Source: Clostridiales bacterium UBA1770 (GTDB lineage Bacteria > Bacillota > Clostridia > Oscillospirales > CAG-272). From it: 29,326 nt of DNA. A model generated the notes under the pieces. The model searched no databases. It saw nothing but the letters and a program-made list of their open reading frames with translations, and had not been told where the DNA came from. Numbering within the stretch: position 1 is the stretch's first letter; every line of letters begins with the position of its first letter. Of the stretch, positions 9,130 through 16,408 are shown piece after piece. Both the position numbers and the translations under genes were made by a program. The DNA lies in the NCBI GenBank assembly GCA_002315325.1, contig DCGU01000095.1, positions 1-29,326 on the forward strand, given 5' to 3'.

Positions 9130-9921
9130 TTATTGAATGGGCAGCTGTACTTCCGTCAGCCATTCTTCCGGCGACTCTTTATTCCAAATGCCGTCGATAT
9201 AGCACTCGCGTGCGGGGCCTGCGCAAACGTACCCATTGCTCTCGGCATACTTCATTAAGAAAGTATACGCCTGCGTAATGGTTTCGTACGGTCCCTTATG
9301 CTCGACGCACAGCACCTTTGCCGCCGGCAATACGCGGAAGTGAATCCGCTCGTTTTCGTTGCCCATTTTTGTGACGGCCTCGCTGTGACGAATGCGGATA
9401 TCGTTTTCCCGATACTCGGCATCCAAATACTCGCAAAACTCATAGGGCGGGTCGGCGCATTGCAGGCCGGGATTGAGCGCTAAGCACTCTTCCCCTACCG
9501 ACGGAATCCACGACATAATATCGGCGTATTTGTCCAGCGTTGCCTCGCAGGAATAAACGACCATCTCGGGAATTTGTTTTTGTGTAACCTGGTACTTCAT
9601 CTTTTTGTCCTCCAAAACAGAACGTATTTCGGAAAGGCAGGTGTCGATTCGGTCCCGTTCGGCATGCAGAAGTTCGGCCTTCGCTGCAAGCAGCGGCCGC
9701 AGATCCGCGCCGTTCAAAACCGCCGTGATTTCATCAATGGTCAATCCCAAACGTTTGTACGCCTTGACCGCCTCCGCCGTTTCCAACTGGTCAATTTCAT
9801 AAAAGCGGTATCCCGTCCATTCGTCAACGGACGCCGGCATCAAAATGCCTTTGCTTTCATAAAAGCGCAATGCTTTGACCGTCAGGTGCGACAGTTTGGA
9901 AAATTCACCGATTTTTAACAT
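9130..9921 (-). CDS. MerR-family regulator with GyrI-like effector domain
   Basis: 263 aa from the ATG at 9921, which has an AGGGGG SD. A start at 9975 in the same frame would sit inside the promoter and is rejected. Residues 1-70 form the MerR winged helix (MLKIGEFSKLSHLTVKALR, then YRFYEIDQLE). A coiled dimerisation helix follows at about 75-110. Residues from about 112 to the end resemble the GyrI/BltR/SoxS-type effector-binding domain (HFRVLPAAKVLCVEHKGPY, ending EEWLTEVQLPI). Such proteins sense hydrophobic cations or drugs and activate 19-bp-spacer promoters. Its own promoter has that spacing, so autoregulation with the methyltransferase gene is likely. Confidence 0.92.
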   Translation of the reverse strand: MLKIGEFSKLSHLTVKALRFYESKGILMPASVDEWTGYRFYEIDQLETAEAVKAYKRLGLTIDEITAVLNGADLRPLLAAKAELLHAERDRIDTCLSEIRSVLEDKKMKYQVTQKQIPEMVVYSCEATLDKYADIMSWIPSVGEECLALNPGLQCADPPYEFCEYLDAEYRENDIRIRHSEAVTKMGNENERIHFRVLPAAKVLCVEHKGPYETITQAYTFLMKYAESNGYVCAGPARECYIDGIWNKESPEEWLTEVQLPIQ

Positions 9922-9944
9922 GGGTAACACCCCCTTCCGCCGAT

Positions 9945-9975
9945 AGTATATTCCGTTCCCTTGGGGGAGAGTCAA
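9945..9975 (-). promoter_or_regulatory. MerR-type promoter with 19-bp spacer
   Basis: On the minus strand: TTGACT (9975-9970), exactly 19 bases and TATACT (9950-9945). The spacer holds the imperfect dyad CTCCCCC-AAGGGAA. A spacer of 19 instead of 17 is the hallmark of promoters that MerR proteins activate by DNA distortion. It lies 23 bases before the regulator's ATG. Confidence 0.8.
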
Positions 9976-10007
9976 TACACGTTTTCAAAGTTTTTTACAA
10001 AATCGTT

Positions 10008-10036
10008 TTGATTGCGGCAGTAAACCGCAATATAAT
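10008..10036 (+). promoter_or_regulatory. Orphan promoter-like site with inverted repeat
   Basis: TTGATT (10008-10013), 17-base spacer and TATAAT (10031-10036) on the plus strand. The spacer region holds the perfect inverted repeat ATTGCGG (10011-10017) and CCGCAAT (10025-10031). No plus-strand gene follows; it points into the 3' end of the acetyltransferase. Confidence 0.4.
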
Positions 10037-10044
10037 ACAGCAGT

Positions 10045-10071
10045 GCCGTGCCGATCGAAGACCGGCACGGC
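10045..10071. terminator. Hairpin downstream of GNAT gene
   Basis: A 9-bp stem GCCGTGCCG (10045-10053) with CGGCACGGC (10063-10071) and a 9-base loop, 14 bases after the acetyltransferase stop on the minus strand. The T-run is poor on both strands (TTTGC on plus), so it is a weak terminator candidate. Confidence 0.5.
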
Positions 10072-10084
10072 TTTGCATAGACCG

Positions 10085-10735
10085 TTATTTTTCCAATTGG
10101 CCCGGAAGCTTTATTTTTTCCTTAGGCGGGAAAGTTGCCTCGTAGGCGGCGAACGCATCGGGTTCTTCGTCACAGACGAAATACCCCTGCGGCGTCGCAT
10201 ACTCCCCCGTGATACCCGACAGGTATCCCGGAATCAGTTCGCGGCACAGAAAGAACGAATCGTCGGCGCCCGCCGGCAGTCCGTGGTAGCGAATGCCGAA
10301 GTTGCGTGCGTAGGTAAATCCGCTTTTGCCGTAGAACAGGATATTGCCCTCGAAACAGAGTGCGCCGCAACCGAGCGCCGCGGCCTGTTCCAGCGAGTAA
10401 TCCAGCAGTTTTTTGCCGTATCCCTGCCGTTTCAGTTCCGGTGCGATACAGATGGGGCCCATCGTCATAATCGGCACGTCACGGCCGTCGTCGGCATGAA
10501 TCACGGTTTTAACGAACATATTCTGCCCGATGATTTTGCCGTCCTTTTCCATGACGAAATCCAATTCTTTGACGAATTCGGGGCGCTCACGGAAACGCTT
10601 CAGCACGTAATGCTCCAGGCATCCGGGCCGATAGACGTCCCAAAAACTTTCACGGACGAGGTTCTCTACTGTCCGGTATTCTTCTTCGCGTTCGGGACGA
10701 ATGGTGATGGTAACGGTATCGTTGATTGTATTCAT
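10085..10735 (-). CDS. GNAT-family N-acetyltransferase
   Basis: 216 aa. The acetyl-CoA pyrophosphate-binding loop is R103-Q-G-Y-G-K108 in CIAPELKRQGYGKKLLD. This is preceded by the beta-4 strand (VPIMTMGPICI) and followed by FYGKSGF, a common GNAT motif before beta-7. The layout is like YhbS-type predicted acetyltransferases; the acceptor is unknown. The ATG follows AGGAGG with good spacing. It is probably transcribed alone. A hairpin about 50 bases upstream carries an anti-SD sequence that could also pair with this gene's SD. Confidence 0.9.
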   Translation of the reverse strand: MNTINDTVTITIRPEREEEYRTVENLVRESFWDVYRPGCLEHYVLKRFRERPEFVKELDFVMEKDGKIIGQNMFVKTVIHADDGRDVPIMTMGPICIAPELKRQGYGKKLLDYSLEQAAALGCGALCFEGNILFYGKSGFTYARNFGIRYHGLPAGADDSFFLCRELIPGYLSGITGEYATPQGYFVCDEEPDAFAAYEATFPPKEKIKLPGQLEK

Positions 10736-10784
10736 TATTTTTAACCTCCTGAATATTGTAAGCGATGATACAACGGCATAATTG

Positions 10785-10819
10785 CCGGGAGGTTGTGACG
10801 ATTGCCCGCAACCTCCCGG
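10785..10819 (-). promoter_or_regulatory. Leader hairpin with anti-SD arm upstream of GNAT gene
   Basis: 11-bp stem CCGGGAGGTTG (10785-10795) with CAACCTCCCGG (10809-10819) and a 13-base loop. In the minus-strand transcript the AACCTCC arm is also complementary to the GGAGGTT of the acetyltransferase SD. Two exclusive structures are therefore possible. No T-run follows, so it is not a good terminator. Confidence 0.4.
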
Positions 10820-10945
10820 TTACGCGACAATCTCCATTGCGTCGTACTTGTTCAAAAAGCACACTCCGTTATCGTAAAATTTATTATTGAAGCCGAACGG
10901 CTCAACAATCAAAAATCATTTTTCGGCACTGCCGAGGTGAAAAAA

Positions 10946-12127
10946 TCAGTGTTTACCGAAATCGGGGAACACCTGCGGCATACCGCCCTGTGCGATGGAA
11001 GCCTCGGACAACGGCGTAACGGCCATCCAAACGGCGGCGTCGTATACGTCCACCGGCATCGGCGTTCCGTTTTCATAGGCGTCCAGGAAGGCACGGATTT
11101 CCAGTGCGTCCATACCGCCGTGACCGTGGCCGCTCAAATCCTGCTTCCAGCAGTCGGGCAGATATTTATCATAGAAACGGCTGCGGAAAGTATTCACAGC
11201 CTTCATATAATCCCATTCCTCGCCCGAACCTTCCACGAAAACGGTCTCGGGACCCATTTCATACAGGGCCTTGGTGCCGTGTACCGTGAGTGCACGGTTA
11301 TACATACGCGGCAGCGAGGTATCCAGGCGCAGCTCGACGGTCTGGCCCTTTTCAGTGGTCAAAATCGTCGTAACAACGTCACCCTGTGCAAACACGCGGT
11401 CCTTCAACGTCTTATCGATACAGCGGTCGGAATTGGCATACTCGTGCAGACCGAAGCAGCCGGTAGCTACCGAAACGAGAGAGACGAAACGGTTGCCCTC
11501 GTTGATACCCAATAACTTGGCAATGGGGCCGAGCTCGTGGGTGGGGTAGTTTTCGCAGTTGCGGTTGGTGTATTCGCCGAGACGATAATGACGGCGGATG
11601 CGGCCGCCCGTGATTTCGTCACGCAAATCGTGCGCATAGGCACCGGACAGGTGTACCAGCGTGCCAAACACGCCGTCGCGCACCATATTGGCAAGCACCA
11701 TTTCACGCTCGTCAAAGCAGCAGTTTTCCATAAACATAAACGGCGTTTTGGTTTCTTCCCAGGTTTTGACCAGGTTGAAGCAATCCTGTACCGAACGGGC
11801 ACCGCCGACTTCCATGGCGACGGCCTTGCCTGCCTTCATGGCGGCAATGGCAATTTCAATATGCAGGCACCAATCCGTAGCGATATACACGGCGTCCACG
11901 TCGTCACGCGCCAGCAGCTCGTGATAATTGTCCGTACCGAACGGACGTTTGCCGCACTTCTTTTCCACTTCGTTTTGGGCGTTTTCAATGCGGTCGGCAT
12001 ACTGGTCGCAAACGGCCGTCACAACGACGTCCGGATAATACATCCACTCGCCCAGCATCATGCCGGTGCCGCGGCCGCCCATACCGATAAAGCCCATACG
12101 TACAACTTTTTCCGTACTCATACTCAT
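10946..12127 (-). CDS. GH109-like Gfo/Idh/MocA-fold protein
   Basis: 393 aa. The N-terminal Rossmann domain begins with GMGGRG (15-20). The usual oxidoreductase EKP motif is replaced by EVGGA (106-110), with no lysine. It is followed by ENC (134-136), AHDLR (165-169) and YPTHELGP (194-201). From memory this pattern fits GH109 NAD-dependent glycosidases (alpha-N-acetylgalactosaminidase type) better than sugar dehydrogenases. These use bound NAD+ to oxidise the sugar transiently and eliminate the aglycone. GGAGGA lies just before the ATG at 12127; a second ATG two codons later is equally possible. It has no signal peptide. It has its own promoter downstream of ribokinase. Confidence 0.8.
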   Translation of the reverse strand: MSMSTEKVVRMGFIGMGGRGTGMMLGEWMYYPDVVVTAVCDQYADRIENAQNEVEKKCGKRPFGTDNYHELLARDDVDAVYIATDWCLHIEIAIAAMKAGKAVAMEVGGARSVQDCFNLVKTWEETKTPFMFMENCCFDEREMVLANMVRDGVFGTLVHLSGAYAHDLRDEITGGRIRRHYRLGEYTNRNCENYPTHELGPIAKLLGINEGNRFVSLVSVATGCFGLHEYANSDRCIDKTLKDRVFAQGDVVTTILTTEKGQTVELRLDTSLPRMYNRALTVHGTKALYEMGPETVFVEGSGEEWDYMKAVNTFRSRFYDKYLPDCWKQDLSGHGHGGMDALEIRAFLDAYENGTPMPVDVYDAAVWMAVTPLSEASIAQGGMPQVFPDFGKH

Positions 12128-12179
12128 TTATCCTCCGATAAGCGCAACTGTACGTTGCGAAATATAATGAACCCGTATT

Positions 12180-12208
12180 ATAATAACACAAGCATAGGGG
12201 TGTGTCAA
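12180..12208 (-). promoter_or_regulatory. Promoter of GH109-like gene
   Basis: On the minus strand: perfect TTGACA (12208-12203), 17-base spacer and TATTAT (12185-12180). A TATAAT overlaps three bases further on at a longer spacing. It lies about 53 bases before the ATG, in the gap after ribokinase. Confidence 0.7.
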
Positions 12209-12224
12209 GAAAAACAACCGCAAA

Positions 12225-13118
12225 TCAACCGCCGAACGCCGCCACTTCGTCAGCTGTCGGAACGGCACACTGCGCACCGCGGCGCGTCACGGTCAGGGCG
12301 GCGGCACGATTGGCGTACGACAATGCCGCCGGCACGTCATCCCCCAGGGAAAGACGGGTGACGAAGGCACCGCAAAAGGTATCCCCTGCCGCCGTGGTAT
12401 CCATGACGTTCGTTTTCACACAAGGTTCCGCAAAGACGGTATCACCGCACCGGGCACTGTATCCTTTATCCCCCAGCGTCACAATGACGTTGGGCACACC
12501 GAGCACCGTCAACCGTTTTATTCCGGCCGTCACGTCGTCGGAACCGGTCAGCACCGCCAACTCGGTTTCATTGGGAATCAAATAATCCACGTCAGAAAGA
12601 TACGGTGCCACGGCATCATCCATAGGCGCGGGATTGAACACGGTAATCATTCCCTGTGCCTTGGCCCGCTGCAGTGCATAACCGACGACGTCCGTCGGGT
12701 TTTCCAACTGCGTCAAAAAGATATCCCCGGCCCCGCCGTGTGCCAACAGCGCGTCCACGTCACCGGTCGTGACGCAGGCATTGGCGCCGCTGTCCAAAAT
12801 AATGCGGTTGTCGCCGCCGACAACGGTAATCACGGCCACACCGGTCGACGCACCGTCAACGGTGCGAATGCACGCCGTATTCACGTGACACGCCTGCAAA
12901 CCCGATACCAACGTCGTGCCGAAGGCATCGGCACCGACGCAGCCGCCCATCATCACCGCGGCACCGAGTTTGCCGCAGGCGACCGCCTGGTTGGCACCCT
13001 TGCCGCCCGGGTTGGTCATAAAGCCGCTGCCGTGTACCGTTTCGCCCTGCTTAACTTCCCGCGGTGCGGTAATGACGAGATCCATATTTAAGCTGCCCAA
13101 AATCAACACTTTTTTCAT
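12225..13118 (-). CDS. rbsK: Ribokinase (PfkB family)
   Basis: 297 aa from the ATG at 13118, 9 bases after GAGG; the ATG at 13127 directly abuts that GAGG and is less likely. PfkB signature 1 is GGKGANQAVACGKLG (38-52). The ribokinase-type PNETE is at 182-186. The anion hole and catalytic base are in DTTAAGD (240-246, D246). An N-terminal NMD (11-13) binds sugar. It phosphorylates D-ribose or a similar furanose at O5 in the cytosol. No ribose transporter is nearby, so the substrate may be a sugar released by the surrounding cluster. It is divergent from the 601-aa protein with overlapping promoters. Confidence 0.93.
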   Translation of the reverse strand: MKKVLILGSLNMDLVITAPREVKQGETVHGSGFMTNPGGKGANQAVACGKLGAAVMMGGCVGADAFGTTLVSGLQACHVNTACIRTVDGASTGVAVITVVGGDNRIILDSGANACVTTGDVDALLAHGGAGDIFLTQLENPTDVVGYALQRAKAQGMITVFNPAPMDDAVAPYLSDVDYLIPNETELAVLTGSDDVTAGIKRLTVLGVPNVIVTLGDKGYSARCGDTVFAEPCVKTNVMDTTAAGDTFCGAFVTRLSLGDDVPAALSYANRAAALTVTRRGAQCAVPTADEVAAFGG

Positions 13119-13150
13119 CTGACGCATCCTCGTTTTCGCTTTGCTTTATC

Positions 13151-13179
13151 TTGCGCACCATATGGCAATATGATATAAT
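13151..13179 (+). promoter_or_regulatory. Promoter of 601-aa protein gene
   Basis: TTGCGC (13151-13156), 17-base spacer and perfect TATAAT (13174-13179), 61 bases before the ATG. It overlaps the divergent ribokinase promoter on the other strand. Confidence 0.65.
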
Positions 13180-13198
13180 ACATCCAATCAAATTGCAA
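13170..13198 (-). promoter_or_regulatory. Promoter of ribokinase gene
   Basis: On the minus strand: TTGCAA (13198-13193), 17-base spacer and TATCAT (13175-13170). The -10 boxes of the two divergent promoters overlap by two bases, so only one polymerase can occupy the site at a time. Confidence 0.55.
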
Positions 13199-13240
13199 GC
13201 CCCGCATTACGTTTTTTATTTGTTTCAGAAAGGCTTTTGT

Positions 13241-15046
13241 ATGAAAACTGCATTTTTTACCGACTTGCCGGCCATCGTTTCGGAACAGGGCAAATTGGCC
13301 GACGTCAACAGAAAAGGTTTTTGGCGCACCGAGACGTACGAAACGGCCGAAATCACCGGCACGCTGCTTTGTGCCCACACGGACAACTATCCCGAGCCCC
13401 TGACGCTGCTGCCGCGTTTGCACGGGTGGTACCGCATTTACGTCGGTGTCGCCGCGCTGATCAATCAGGCCGGCAGCAACGTTGTCAATATCAAATTGGA
13501 TACCGATGACTCCTATACGCAGCTCCGTCCGCACGTTGACGTGGAGGGCGGCGGTGTTGAAGAAGTCTTTTGGAAATGCGCCGATTTGACGGACCGCACG
13601 CTGACGCTGGGAAAACTCCCGGCAAGTGCCATCGAGGAAAATACCATCCTTGGGTGGCTGCGGTTTGAAGAAATGACACAGGCAGAAATCGACGCTTTTC
13701 ATACCGAGCAGGCCGATGCATCGCACCGCCATATCTACGCCACCCACGATATGCACTACCTTGCCTATCAGTACACGGCACAAAGCGAAGAGCTGTGGAA
13801 ACTGGTGACCCAGCAATTCGAACAAAGCGACGTGGAATGGTTGAGTATGGAAAATATCTTTTCCAATCAGCCGAAGCTGCCGGTGCCGCAGGAGGAATAC
13901 AGTTTCAACCGCCTCGGTGACGCCAACGTGCATAAAATTCTCGGGAAGCCCTGCTCCGCCGATTTTTATCCGCGGTTGATTGCCCACGCCCACAGGCTCG
14001 GCATCAAGGCAGCCGTTTCCTACCGTATGGGACAATGGAGCATTCCCTTTCCTTTTGATAATCTATATACGCATCAGTTTTGGCGGGATCATCCCGAATA
14101 CAGATGCATTGACCGCGACGGGGTGGTATTACCGATGTTGAGCTACGCCTTCGACGGCGTACAGGATTACGTCATCGGAGAACTCTTGACGCGCGCCAAG
14201 GACGGTTTTGACGCCGTGGATCTTTTGTTCCATCGCGGCATTCCCTACGTGTTGTTTGAAAAGCCGTTTTGCGATCAATTCGCCGCAGTCTACGGTGATG
14301 CAATCGACCCCCGCACGCTGCCGCAAACCGACAGCCGTCTGCAAGCCGTGCGTTGCACCGTTTTGACCGGATTTATTGCCAAGCTGCGCCGGGCTCTCAA
14401 TGACGCAGGTCTTGCCAAAGTCCGTATTCATATTCGCTGTATGCATGCCGTACGGGATAACCTGATGCTGGGCATAGATCCCCTGACGCTGGCCAAAGAA
14501 AAACTGGTGGATGCCTTTATCCCCCACCCCGTATTTGCACGCGAAACAATGCGCGGCGACAATATTTGGGCGGATGACGCACACACGCAGTTGGATATCG
14601 CGGAATATACCAAGCAGGCTATGCGCCCGGAAAGCTCGCTTATTTGGCGGCACGAAGGCTTTGCCAACCGCGACAGCGTTGCCTCGATTTTTGAAAGCAT
14701 CGGCGAAACACCCATAACGGAAACAGAGTGCCTGGCCGAATGGGTGGATTTGCAAAACACCTGCGGCGTACAGGTGTATTTTGAAATTATGCCGCGCCAA
14801 CTGACCGCACAAACGTATCGTGAACGCATTTTGGAAATTGCGGACGCCGGCGGCATCGGCTTTTCTATGTGGGATACCTACGGCCGCGTCTGCGTGAGAA
14901 ATACGTGGCATCTGTTGCGGCACGGTACCCATTTCGATTGGGTACGGGCGCAACAGCCGGGACCGGACGGGTATTGCAAACGGTACAGATTCCAAAAAAT
15001 AGGCGACATTTTCGTCGGCCGATACCGTCCCAACTGGTCTATATAA
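13241..15046 (+). CDS. Uncharacterised TIM-barrel glycosidase-like protein
   Basis: 601 aa from the ATG at 13241, which follows AGAAAGG. The open frame upstream lacks an SD and overlaps the promoter. I do not recognise a named family. Residues 1 to about 150 look like a beta-sandwich (GWYRIYVGVAAL, EEVFWKCADL, ILGWLRFEEM). From about 165 there are alternating strands and helices of a likely (beta/alpha)8 barrel (DVEWLSMENI; HAHRLGIKAAVSYRMGQW). The stretch from DGVQDYVIGEL to AVDLLFHRG recalls family 10-like glycosyl hydrolase (GHL10) proteins, where a similar region precedes the active site. There is no signal peptide. The stop lies 4 bases before the structured repeat at 15051. Confidence 0.6.
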   Translation: MKTAFFTDLPAIVSEQGKLADVNRKGFWRTETYETAEITGTLLCAHTDNYPEPLTLLPRLHGWYRIYVGVAALINQAGSNVVNIKLDTDDSYTQLRPHVDVEGGGVEEVFWKCADLTDRTLTLGKLPASAIEENTILGWLRFEEMTQAEIDAFHTEQADASHRHIYATHDMHYLAYQYTAQSEELWKLVTQQFEQSDVEWLSMENIFSNQPKLPVPQEEYSFNRLGDANVHKILGKPCSADFYPRLIAHAHRLGIKAAVSYRMGQWSIPFPFDNLYTHQFWRDHPEYRCIDRDGVVLPMLSYAFDGVQDYVIGELLTRAKDGFDAVDLLFHRGIPYVLFEKPFCDQFAAVYGDAIDPRTLPQTDSRLQAVRCTVLTGFIAKLRRALNDAGLAKVRIHIRCMHAVRDNLMLGIDPLTLAKEKLVDAFIPHPVFARETMRGDNIWADDAHTQLDIAEYTKQAMRPESSLIWRHEGFANRDSVASIFESIGETPITETECLAEWVDLQNTCGVQVYFEIMPRQLTAQTYRERILEIADAGGIGFSMWDTYGRVCVRNTWHLLRHGTHFDWVRAQQPGPDGYCKRYRFQKIGDIFVGRYRPNWSI

Positions 15047-15050
15047 TGCG

Positions 15051-15287
15051 CAACCGGTGAAAAAGGCACAGAACGCACAAAACGGAATAAACTTATGGAA
15101 CTCTATATGAACTACTCTTTAAACTTATTATATGCAGTTCTAAGGATTAGTTTTGCCCGTTCCGGTCAAAACTTCCATCAAATATAACGTTTTGTGCTAT
15201 GAACGAAAGCAGTTTGAACGTCGACTGCCGTACAGAGTACGGCGACGCTAGGCTTTCGTCCATTCTGCACTCTTTTTCCCTCGGTTG
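15051..15287 (+). repeat. Structured intergenic repeat, copy A
   Basis: A 237-base element closed by CAACCG (15051-15056) with CGGTTG (15282-15287), then GAAAAAG (15059-15065) with CTTTTTC (15272-15278). Inside is a 3' hairpin domain: GTGC (15194-15197) with GCAC (15267-15270); ACGAAAGC (15203-15210) with GCTTTCGT (15252-15259); CGTC (15219-15222) with GACG (15244-15247); and GCCGTAC (15227-15233) with GTACGGC (15237-15243). A central mismatched hairpin TTTTGCC...GGTCAAAA surrounds position 15161. It is homologous to copies B and C. It has no coding potential conserved between copies. It starts right after the stop of the 601-aa gene. The 7-mer TAATGCG flanks it (15044-15050, 15291-15297). 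Confidence 0.8.
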
Positions 15288-15296
15288 TCTTAATGC

Positions 15297-15362
15297 GGTG
15301 AAAAAGGCACAGACCGCGCAAAACGAATGAGACTTCTAACCGTTTGAAAAAGGCAAAGACCG
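15297..15362 (+). repeat. Two truncated heads of the structured repeat
   Basis: The 5' head of the element recurs twice after copy A. The first (15298-15334) has GAAAAAGGCACAGA followed by CGC and CAAAACG, as in copy A. The second (15344-15362) has GAAAAAGGCAAAGACCG. Both lack the central and 3' domains. They indicate an eroded tandem array of about 241-base period just upstream of the AraC gene. Nothing else is seen in 15363-15394 before that gene's SD. Confidence 0.7.
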
Positions 15363-15407
15363 TATCATCGGATTATTGCCATAAAAAGCAACAAAGGAGG
15401 GGCAATT

Positions 15408-16253
15408 GTGTCAAAAATCAGTCATTATCAAAAATTGGATACCGACAACCTGCTGCCCCTCTCGGTGACGCCGCACAAAAAAGTGGGCAGTACGGCCGGC
15501 AAAACGGCCCTGTGGCACGAGGCCCTGGAAATCAAGTTATTCTACGTCGGCGGGACGGAACTGGTCATCGGCGCGGAAAACTACGTCAGTGAGCCGGGCG
15601 ATATTTTCGTCATCAACACCTGCCGATTGCACAGTACGGTGGACAAAGCCAACAACAGCGACTATCATTTATTTATGCTTGACCTTGCCAAACTGACCCA
15701 GCCGCTCCACGAAACGGACACCGCACGGCTGCGCAGGATTATCGACGGCACGCTGACTTTTCACACCCGCATTCGCGGTAACGAACGACTGACGGCCCTG
15801 TTGGAACAGGCGGCAGCGCTGGTGCCGGACGACGGCATTGGAAATATCGGCATGGCGTACGCCATATTGGCGGAACTTTTGCAACATGAAACGGAAGAAC
15901 AGGCGGAAGGCGCCCCCGACGTTTCATTCGTCAAATACACCCGTGCGCTGGAACCGGCTTTTGCCGCCATGCACGAAGGATTTACCAAAAGCATCAACGT
16001 CGGTACCCTGGCATCACTGTGCGGATTCAGTGAAAAATATTTTTGTACGCTGTTCAAGCGGCGCACCGGCATGAATACGACGGACTACGTCACAGAGTTG
16101 CGGCTTTCCAAAGCCAAGCGGCTGCTGACGGACACAAACCTCAGTATTGCCGAAATTGCCGAACAGTGCGGTTTTGCCGACAGCGGCTATTTTACCAGAC
16201 TCTTTGTCAAAAAGAACGGCACAACGCCGTCCGCATACCGAAAACGGGGATGA
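15408..16253 (+). CDS. AraC-family transcriptional regulator
   Basis: 281 aa with a GTG start at 15408 behind AGGAGGGG. Residues 10-130 form a cupin-like sensor (EIKLFYVGGTELVIGAENY, PGDIFVINTCRLHST). The C-terminal ~95 residues are a double helix-turn-helix: HTH 1 is NVGTLASLCGFSEKYFCTLF and HTH 2 is SIAEIAEQCGFADSGYFTRL, followed by the typical GTTPSAYRK end. It probably responds to a sugar-type ligand. The most likely target is the aminotransferase-amidohydrolase operon just downstream, whose -35 box is weak as expected for an activator-dependent promoter. Its stop codon lies inside its own terminator. Confidence 0.93.
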   Translation: MSKISHYQKLDTDNLLPLSVTPHKKVGSTAGKTALWHEALEIKLFYVGGTELVIGAENYVSEPGDIFVINTCRLHSTVDKANNSDYHLFMLDLAKLTQPLHETDTARLRRIIDGTLTFHTRIRGNERLTALLEQAAALVPDDGIGNIGMAYAILAELLQHETEEQAEGAPDVSFVKYTRALEPAFAAMHEGFTKSINVGTLASLCGFSEKYFCTLFKRRTGMNTTDYVTELRLSKAKRLLTDTNLSIAEIAEQCGFADSGYFTRLFVKKNGTTPSAYRKRG

Positions 16254-16285
16254 TATTCCGATTTACATCGGCATATCATCCTTTT
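16248..16285 (+). terminator. Rho-independent terminator of AraC gene
   Basis: GGATGATAT (16248-16256) pairs with ATATCATCC (16073+200 frame: 16273-16281), and CCGAT (16258-16262) with ATCGG (16267-16271). There is one mismatch between the helices, the loop is TTAC, and TTTT follows (16282-16285). The TGA stop of the AraC gene (16251-16253) is part of the stem. Confidence 0.8.
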
Positions 16286-16324
16286 CTTGCGGAATACAGT
16301 CCTTTTTTACCGTACTTTTTTTAC

Positions 16325-16353
16325 TGTACATTCGCAACCGGGCGTGTTATAAT
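16325..16353 (+). promoter_or_regulatory. Promoter of aminotransferase-amidohydrolase operon
   Basis: Perfect TATAAT (16348-16353) with a poor -35 (TGTACA, 16325-16330) at 17 bases, 55 bases before the ATG. A weak -35 suggests that it needs an activator, plausibly the adjacent AraC protein. Confidence 0.55.
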
Positions 16354-16408
16354 TATCCCGTACGTGAAACGCACCTTATTTTGATTTTGACAAAAAGTGA
16401 GGTATATT

